Below, piece after piece: positions 56,909 to 64,000 of a DNA stretch of 64,000 nt. The DNA is taken from assembly GCA_002286715.1 (NCBI GenBank), contig NSJX01000015.1, positions 1,313 through 65,312 on the forward strand. Reading direction: 5' to 3'. The notes beneath the pieces were generated by a model, which worked only from the letters and a program-made list of their open reading frames with translations, was not told where the DNA came from and searched no databases. Within the stretch, counting starts at the first letter, position 1, and each line of letters starts with the position of its first letter. The DNA comes from Dentipellis sp. KUC8613 (lineage: Eukaryota; Basidiomycota; Agaricomycetes; Russulales; Hericiaceae). The position numbers were made by a program, and so were the translations under genes.

Positions 56909-59900
56909 CGCCGCGACACCGTGCCATTTCGTTCTCGTCCGTCTCTCTCATGTTTGATTAGTTCTATTTATCCGGGTCGCATAGGGATAGGATGCGTACT
57001 CACCCACCGCGATGCCTCTTCATGACCGTATTCAAGCTCCCATCCCATCCCATCCCATTCCTTGCTGATCTCTCGAGTCGCCAGATATCCTGTATTTATA
57101 GCTTTCATATCTGCGTTCGCGCTGGTCTTCATGCTGTCCTGCTTTGCTACATGCTGTCGTCATGCCTGAAGTACGTACCGTACATACATCGTGATACCCA
57201 CCTGTATCGTTACCTACCGCCCTCATCGTGTATCGTGTATCGTGTACCGTGTACCGTGTCCGCCCGCAGCAACGAATGAATGTATCCGTCGGGAAGCGCC
57301 TGCGCTGTTTCCACTTCTCGTTCACGGGGGATAGATCGCCTTGGCCGTGAGGTCTTGCACAGGAGAAAGCACTGGTCTTTGAGAGCGGAGGGCCAGGAAA
57401 GGCTCGCCGGCATCGATGGCGCGTCATTGCGGGCTCACGAGACGTCTGCTGCTGTGCTTATCTGAAATAGTTACGCGCGCGGGCGCAGGCTGTGGCGAAG
57501 GGAAGCGGACTGGCTCGTGGGCGCAAGAGAGTACGCAGGGGATGGACACGAGACGGAAAGAAACGGACCTCGAGCATCGCCTGCCCGTGATTTTGGCTCT
57601 TTGGCTTTAACAGGCTTGCCAGTGGCCACGCTTGTCGGCTCGGGCGAAATCTTATAGCTTGCCGCGGCGATTTCGTCATGGCCCAGATTAAGCTGTTAGT
57701 AGAAAATGCGATTTCATGTTCGTTGTAAAGTTCAACGTACGGATGTAGTCGCTATAACATAGACTGTTGACAATGCAAGACGATACTTGCACGACTAGAG
57801 CATATGCAAAGTAGCAGTCAGCTCACGCAGGTGGAAAGAGCCATGACGCAGGGTCACCTGTGCTACCCGCTCCCGATACCCGTCGCTGGCACTTTCTTCT
57901 GATATGAAAGGCACAGGAGAGAAGCTGTACGACTCTCCCGCTCTAGCGGTTTTGATAGAGCTCCTGTACGCGTTCTAGAAATCGGGGACAGCCTGTGGCA
58001 GGATTTCGGTCAAAGGCTGACCTCAGGCCGGATCTGACCCAGCGCCTCGATTTGCGACATTTTCGGGTCCTGTCTGCGAGGCAAACGGATAACTTTATCA
58101 GTCATTTTACATCCTTCTTATAAAATAGATCAGGCAGCTTACCTGAGAGTAAGTAGGTCTAATTGGTGAGATTCTAGAAATCTGTAATTGTAAGTCCAGA
58201 ATGGATGCAACACAATGTAGCAGATATCTGCTTCTGAGAAATCATTATCCGGTGTCTACGTACCACCAATGAGTTTAAGGCTGGGTTTTTACATTGAACC
58301 TACATCTCACTCGATCTCAAAGTCAGCATCATGGGTATAAACTACGTGAAAGTTACACAATGCTGCCTTTATTTGCAGGATAAGATACGCATAGTCTTAT
58401 TCGAATTTTGCACACAAAATTGAGAATCGCCGGGCATGACACGTCGGGGGGTGGACCTGCCCAGAGGCATTCAACGTACACAATCCCGATCTCAAGTTGA
58501 ACGTAGTCGTGACGCATCTCATGACTCCACTGCGCAAACGAGTCAATCCTCGTCAGAAGATCTGAAACACGGATACTAGGATCACCACATACCAAAAGCC
58601 GCCCGTTACTCCTCGAGATGTGGCTCACTTGACACTCAGTTCTCTCAAATGAAGTCTTAGATGAACTTGTGGTAGTGTAAGAACACAAAAGCAAGAGACT
58701 ATGAGCTTCATCGCTGCAGAGATGATGCGTTCAGTTCCATAGCACGATGGTGGTGGTTGAGAGGAGAGATATATGGGTGGCGATAGCGGCGATACAAGGA
58801 CCCATAGCAGGACCTCGAACACCTCACGTGCCGCTACTGTTGCGCCATCACTCGGGCAGAGCCGGGCGCTCGGCTCATTGTCGGTAGCTAGCTTATGTGG
58901 CGAGACTCTCGGAGCACCGTAACCGCTCTCCCCTAGTCAACTTATTGTCGATTATCGAAGAGGATCCTTCGGTCACAAGGCAGTGTATACTTCGTATAAC
59001 GGTCACTCTCTTCGATTCTGACTTCGATTTTGGTCATCAGGGTCCAGGACCTGAGCTTGTAATCAACATAATTGAAGATCTATAGCTAAAAGCTAATCTA
59101 AAATGGCTTGTCGTCAACCTGGCAAAGCGCATGCACAATACCACGATTCTCAAATAAAGTATAATCTGAATATCATGGCGCTGAAATATTGCTGCAGATG
59201 CTGTAGCATGCCGCGCGGCGGGGCTTCGACAATCACACGAGACGGTCACTAGACTCTACGACCCCAAGAACCTGCCGTGCTCGTCATCCTCGAGCAATTT
59301 GATGTCGTCATGGATGTCAAGTGAGCCTTGTTTCCCCCTTGCGCACTGGAAACCACGGCTTGCTCACTCGCCCATGCGCCCATATACCGCAAACGCTTCA
59401 TGTCCATCTATCCCTGCCTCGTTCGTGATCATGCCGGAGAGAATCAGCGACCTTGGGGTGTTGTTGTGCACGCTTCCGACAAGTATGTCGAGGTATCGTA
59501 GACTGGAGCAGTTGGATGACTGATGCACGAACCGCGGTTGCAGTCGGGTGGTGGTAAGAAGGAGGAAAGGAGAATGTGGGCGCGAGTGAAGCATGTCGGC
59601 GGCGATGCAGCCGTCGGTATTTCGTGGAATCTAGCTCGAGCGTCCTCAGAACGGCTCCTTCCTTCGTGGGTACGCATTCACAGACACAACTTCTGTCCGT
59701 CCTGCCGCTCATACCAAGCTTCCATTCGATCAGGGCTATCTCTCGAAACTCAGACGTCAACCGTCGAATTCGAAGTAGTTGCTTCCATCTACAGGTCCAT
59801 TAGTGCGTTTCCACCGTTGACACTGGAACACTGACGCATGGGGATATGCAATGCGCGCCCGCTACACCGAGTACTCGCACGCGGTCTTAAATTAGACCTG

Positions 59901-61009
59901 GCCTGAGAAGCCGACCGTTTGAAGAACCGTACGTCGTAGGCCGCTTCCTGGTCGGACGGGCTTCCGGCTTGGCGATGCTTCGCGTTTGTAATTCCCTTCG
60001 AGCTGTTCATAGGGCGCAACTTTTGACCCCAATTCAGATCCGTGCTTCTGACCGAGGTGCGATATTCATCGCATGTTTCGCTTCCGAGTTTCTGTATGCA
60101 GAACTAATTCAGCTTCATTCGTCTTCATGTCTCCCCGGAAATTCCACGGGGAAACGCTAACGCCTTCTGTTTCATATGGCTCACGGCTTTTCTTTGGATT
60201 TGAGAAGAATCCTGAGAAGACGAACAAGGACAGGGTTCACGTAGGCCACGTTTCGCCCTGGCTCCGGTCAGCGTATTCTTTCAATCGCAAGACAGCCTTG
60301 AGATTGACACTTGATCCGTATTGCTTGTGTGCGCACACGTGTGCTTATCTTGCAACTGATCAAGCTCACGAGATCCCGGATCGGCGAACAACGGAGCACC
60401 AGCTTGTTGGTACGAACACGAACCGCTTCTGCGCCCTGCTGCCGATAAAAGGCAGTAGTTCTGCGCCCACGAACACGGGGCCGCGGGCGATCTGGATCGA
60501 TCAGTAGGGAGCGACGTGGATTCCGCTGCGTCTGGCCAATGGCCTGGGAATAGTAGCCGCGCATTTGTCTCCCGCCGCGAGGCGGCGCGTACGATGCGCA
60601 TGGCATGCGGTCTGCGAGCAGTGGTGCGCCTCGTCAGCGCCGACTGCGCTCGATTCTCCCCCTGGTTCGTCTTCTTCCGACTGCGGAAAGATTGAAACTG
60701 TGGAGCGTTATCGCTCCCCGCCCTCCGCCATCGCTGGAACTGGGCTGTCTGCCCGCTCACGGAAAGAGTTGTTCTGTATCTGGCAAGCCATTAGGTACGT
60801 GATTCTAACTGGTCCACTAGAAGATCTTGATCTGCTGGCGCCCATAGGCACCTGGTCCCGGTGTTTCGAAGTCCAGGTATGTCCTGCCAGCTCGAGTGCT
60901 AGTGTTCGTGGGCAGTGCTGCTGAAAGTTCGATTAGAACTCAAATAATAATTAGGTTCCCGAAGAAGTGGCTTTCCGGCTGCAAGCAGGTACTGCCCTTC
61001 ACGTCCGCG
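56909..61009. other. Long stretch without a supported gene
   Basis: Two fragments look mildly coding. Minus strand 58353-58694 (SDLLTRIDSFAQWSHEMRHD, then an ECLWAGPP segment) lacks a consistent start exon. Plus strand 58897-59085 (NLLSIIEEDPSVTRQCILRI) has the flavour of mushroom F-box protein remnants. Neither makes a full gene. From about 60.74 kb the sequence belongs to the D3/D4 duplication. Confidence 0.4.
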
Positions 61010-61015
61010 TATAAA
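61010..61015 (+). promoter_or_regulatory. TATA box of gene D3
   Basis: TATAAA in CGTATAAAGCTG, exactly 67 bp before the ATG at 61077, the same distance as in D4. Confidence 0.6.
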
Positions 61016-61076
61016 GCTGCCCGCGCATGCGAGCGGTTTCGCCCATTCCTATCGCAACATCCCTCTTACCATCGAA

Positions 61077-61548
61077 ATGTACTACACCCTCTTCTCCATC
61101 TTCCAAACCCTCCTGAGGGCGTCCCTTCCGCAAGCTCTCACCTCTCCTTTTGAGAGCAGCTGTGCCGTTATGGGAGGAAAGGCCTCGCCGCCAGCAGCGG
61201 TGTTCAGTCTGATCGTCAACGTCACATGTTAGTACATCCCTGTTTGCCATCAGATGCGACCTGAACTAACCCTCTCTTTCAGTGATGTCCGCAATCATCA
61301 CAGCGGTTATGTTGGACGGGAGCACTTTCCAGGCGTCTGCTCAACACGGAGGCAACCCATGCAAGGCTGCCCGCAACGAGACTCTACAGGCCACGCCGCC
61401 CGAGGCAGCGAAGAGCGTCCGTCACACCGTGCTCAGCCACAAGAAGTGGCCCGTATCCGCGGCTGTACCGCGCAAGGTCGTATTGCGCAGCCCATATCCC
61501 GCAGCTCAGCACATGCGTGCGGGAGCCCCCACGGAGGCTAAGGCGTAA
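61077..61548 (+). CDS. Small single-pass membrane protein (D3)
   Basis: Exons 61077-61227 and 61283-61548 join in phase 1 (GTTAGT...TTTCAG) to 138 residues. The signal-like start MYYTLFSIFQTLLRASLPQA is followed by LTSPFESS, a short segment with KASPP, and the span AAVFSLIVNVT-L-MSAIITAVML split by the intron. The tail is basic and polar (RNETLQATPPEAAKSVRHTV) and ends TEAKA. The tandem duplicate is D4 (63380). Function unknown. Confidence 0.65.
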
Positions 61549-61695
61549 GGTGCCTTCGGGCAGCAGGGGTGGGCGAGCGGGAAGGAGTTTTGCGGACCGA
61601 AGGCACCCTGCTTCGGAATTATGGAAGCGTCTGGGTCATGATCATGATACAATCCGACGTATCCGTGGCACTTACTTCTCGAGTACAGTCTCCGT

Positions 61696-63044
61696 ACCGT
61701 CTCTGCATCATCGCGTCTCTTTTGTTACTGGTTCCGTGTTCTCCGTTCTTCCAAATCGCGTTTTCTTCATCGTTTCAAGTTTCTCGAAGTTCGTGATACC
61801 GTACTCCACACTGTTCTCTTTGCTGGACAATTTTCTTCAGATCTTCGTACTTCGTAGTCTCTCAATAGATCTTGTAGAGGCCTTTTGTATACCTACACCC
61901 GCACCGAATGTCAAAGTGTTCAAAGCGATGATCACGATCTGGACAAACTGCCCATTACAGAGCATTGCCGTCCTTTTCATGCACATGACAATGCACCACT
62001 CGGGCGCGTATCGATGGTTGCTTCGCGATTACCCACGCCTCGTATCCGCCTACGTCTACGTCTGCGTGCGTGTCCGTGTGACCCAAGGATAAATCGGAAG
62101 CGCTGCCCGCTGCTTTCGCGCTGGCCAAAGCTCGATGAACGAGGGTCTACTCGGTCAATAATAGATTACCGCAAATTGCGCGTACTTACCATGTCCCCAT
62201 GTTTACAGTTCAGCAACGCTGACGGATGCAATTCACAACGGCAGCAAATGTTGAACCCCAGGTCTGCGAATAATGCAGGTTCGTTCTATCTAAGCGCCCG
62301 GTGTCCGGGGGGCTGGCCTGGCTGGCCGGCCAAACACGACGCTGCTCCCAGGCTCTGAGCCCGTTCTGTACGAACACTTACACGAGGCTGGCGGTGTACG
62401 CGTTTCAGCCTCCCCGCAATTCGTGCCTCAGGCATCAGGCTGTTTTATCTCGGGTGGTTCTATCATTATGCCTCCTTTGCTCGTTCTGCCGAGCAGTGTC
62501 GTGTCCTCGTTGGCAATGACGTGCCCTGGATATGTCCCGTGAGTCTCCAGAGCCATATTCCATCGCGGACCTAACAGTTGACGTACAATGGTGCTATCTG
62601 CACAGCGACGCAACAGGGAAGGTTGATTAGACCGTTCACCTGCTCGAACGTCATTGCTGTGAATAAGAAGACTTTGCAATATCGCGACTCGGGAGATGAC
62701 GCACGTCAGTTTACCGTTTACAATTGAATCGGTATGTTTCATCGCAACTCCTTATTTCCGAGGCCCAGAGTCTCCTAACGGAATCTCTAAACCTTCTTTG
62801 AGTGTGTTCTCTAGCGATCAATAGGAAGTATCTTCACTGCAATTCTCTCTGCACTTTGAGGGAGAAGCGCATGTTTGTCCTATTCGAAGCTTCGTAACCC
62901 TTCCAGATCCCCAGGCAATTTCCGTCTGCTCCTGCCGATCTTCCCATACGGAAGGGACCATACGAGGCTGATAGGGATTGCACAAATATGGATATCTTGG
63001 ATAACAACGATTTGTGAATGTGCGGATAATCGCCCGTGTGCACG
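61696..63044. other. Spacer between the two duplicated units, no gene seen
   Basis: Several frames occur on both strands (for example 61885-62519), but none has a recognisable content or splice partner. Confidence 0.45.
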
Positions 63045-63312
63045 TCGGCCGAAGATGGAGATGGGCAGTCTGCGCGCTCATGGAAAGGACTGTTCTGTAT
63101 TTGGCAAGCTACCAGGTCCGTCGTCAGAAGATCTAGATCCGTTGATGCTCACTGGCACCTCGTCCCTCTCGGCTTCGAAGCCCGAGTATCTCCTGCCAGT
63201 GCTGATATTCGTGGGCGGTGCTGCTGAAGGTTCGATTCGAACTCAAATAATGATGAGGTGCCCATGTAAGTAGTTATCTAGCTGTAAACAGCTACTGCCC
63301 TTCGTGTCCGGG

Positions 63313-63319
63313 TATAAAA
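63313..63319 (+). promoter_or_regulatory. TATA box of gene D4
   Basis: TATAAAA in GGGTATAAAATCC, 67 bp before the ATG at 63380. Confidence 0.6.
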
Positions 63320-63379
63320 TCCCCTGCGCATGCGATCGCTCTCGCCTATCCCTACTGCAACACCCTCCATATCCTCCGT

Positions 63380-63826
63380 ATGCGCTACACATTCTTCTCC
63401 CTCTTTCAAGCCCTTCTGTGGGCATACCTTCCCCGAGCTCTTGCCTCTCCGCTCGATAACGGCAGCACCGTTCTCGAGGGAACGAGACCATCGAAATCTG
63501 CAGTGTTCCTGATGATCTTTGGCATCATAGGTTCGTACATCTCTGTTTCCTTCTGCATGCGACCTCATCCCCAACCCTCTCTTTCAGTGCTAATGCTCAG
63601 TGTCATGGCCAGTATGATGAATGGGAATGAGTGCATGGCATCTTCTCAGCGCGATGAGGCTGTACAAGCCGCACCTCCCGAGACGACGGAGAGTGCCCTT
63701 CGCGATGTGCTGAACAACACCAGGCGGCCCGCCTCCGCGGCGGTACCGCTCCGTGTCATATTGCCTGGCCCATATTCTGCAGCCCAGCACGGGCGTACGG
63801 GAGTCCACAAGGAGGTCAAGGCATGA
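63380..63826 (+). CDS. Small single-pass membrane protein (D4)
   Basis: Exons 63380-63530 and 63588-63826 join in phase 1 (GTTCGT...TTTCAG) to 129 residues. Exon 1 has the same length (151 nt) as in D3. The signal-like start MRYTFFSLFQALLWAYLPRA is followed by LASPLDNG and the split span AVFLMIFGII-G-VLMLSVMASMM. The tail (AAPPETTESALRDVLNNTRR) ends KEVKA and aligns with the D3 tail. The 57-nt intron is open in frame, so a 148-residue unspliced product is possible. Function unknown. Confidence 0.65.
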   Translation: MRYTFFSLFQALLWAYLPRALASPLDNGSTVLEGTRPSKSAVFLMIFGIIGSYISVSFCMRPHPQPSLSVLMLSVMASMMNGNECMASSQRDEAVQAAPPETTESALRDVLNNTRRPASAAVPLRVILPGPYSAAQHGRTGVHKEVKA

Positions 63827-64000
63827 GGCGCCTCTGGGCGTCAGGGATGGGCGAGCGAGAAGTTTTGTGGACCGAAGGCACCCTGCTTCGGATTCAAGGA
63901 AGTGTCTGGGTCATGATCATGATACAATCCGACGTGTCCGAGACACTTACTTCTCAAGTACAGTCTATCCTCGCGTTCATTACCGTTCCCGTGTTCTCTA

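Larger units (their letters stand above)
60740..61695. repeat. Left copy of the D3/D4 duplication
   Basis: Upstream strings (TTCTGTATCTGGCAAGC; TCGTGGGCAGTGCTGCTGAA; GAACTCAAATAAT), the D3 gene and the 3' flank (GGACCGAAGGCACCCTGCTT; TCTGGGTCATGATCATGATA) all recur 2.3 kb to the right. Unit length is about 950 bp, diverged mostly at scattered bases. Confidence 0.75.
63045..63975. repeat. Right copy of the D3/D4 duplication
   Basis: Counterpart of 60740-61695; it includes the D4 gene and a 3' flank that ends near the right edge of the window. Confidence 0.75.

Noticed and set aside
58353..58820. Minus-strand gene with signal-like start MKLIVSCFCVLTLPQ
   Set aside because: The attractive start cannot be spliced in frame to the coding-like exon downstream; all phases tested lead to stops. 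Kept only as a note in the gap entry.
60073..60507. 144-residue plus-strand frame
   Set aside because: Also open on the other strand, no upstream promoter signs and no family; judged chance.
63229..63245. tRNA B-box-like GGTTCGATTCGAAC
   Set aside because: No A box or cloverleaf can be built upstream; it is a palindrome inside the D3/D4 duplicated promoter, altered in the other copy.

Overview
The window looks like a contig from a filamentous basidiomycete, most likely an Agaricomycete mushroom. Coding sequence is broken by many short introns of about 50-70 nt with GTRNGT donors and YAG acceptors. Genes are closely packed on both strands. Recognisable proteins (Trk potassium transporters, a Rabconnectin-3/WDR7-like WD40 protein, the V-ATPase c subunit, salicylate-hydroxylase-type FAD monooxygenases) are of fungal type. 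No bacterial-style operons, rRNA, tRNA or CRISPR were found. All calls come from reading the sequence; no database search was possible.

Layout. 1-3.1 kb: no convincing gene, but a small MITE-like inverted repeat and an array of 14 TGGGCCCA palindromes spaced about 35 bp apart. 3.2-14.7 kb: a small unknown protein (family C), an FAD monooxygenase, a long Ser/Pro-rich membrane-anchored protein and a Trk K+ transporter. 15-18.4 kb: three unknown genes, one with a C-terminal bHLH-zip-like region. 18.8-24.5 kb: a second FAD monooxygenase and a second Trk, now divergent, so this is a rearranged duplicate of the first pair. 24.7-30.1 kb: a large WD40 protein on the minus strand. 30.6-35.3 kb: an unknown coiled-coil protein, a 76-residue membrane protein, a gene fragment and a second family C gene.

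36.3-51.1 kb is the most unusual part: a tandem array of convergent gene pairs. Family A (plus strand, three intact copies) encodes proteins with a bHLH-zip-like region and long coiled coil. Family B (minus strand, five intact copies) encodes small two-exon coiled-coil proteins. Decayed remnants of further copies lie between them. N-terminal exons are strongly conserved between copies while the coiled-coil exons differ, and intergenic signals are conserved too. I could not match this array to a described system. A diversifying set of partner or recognition coiled-coil proteins is my inference only.

52-64 kb: the V-ATPase proteolipid gene, followed by four small TATA-box genes for single-pass membrane proteins (family D; a fifth member is at 32.4 kb). 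All five carry a phase-1 intron inside the membrane-spanning segment, and the last two are a recent tandem duplication. Long stretches here (54.4-56.3 and 56.9-61.0 kb) hold no gene I can defend.
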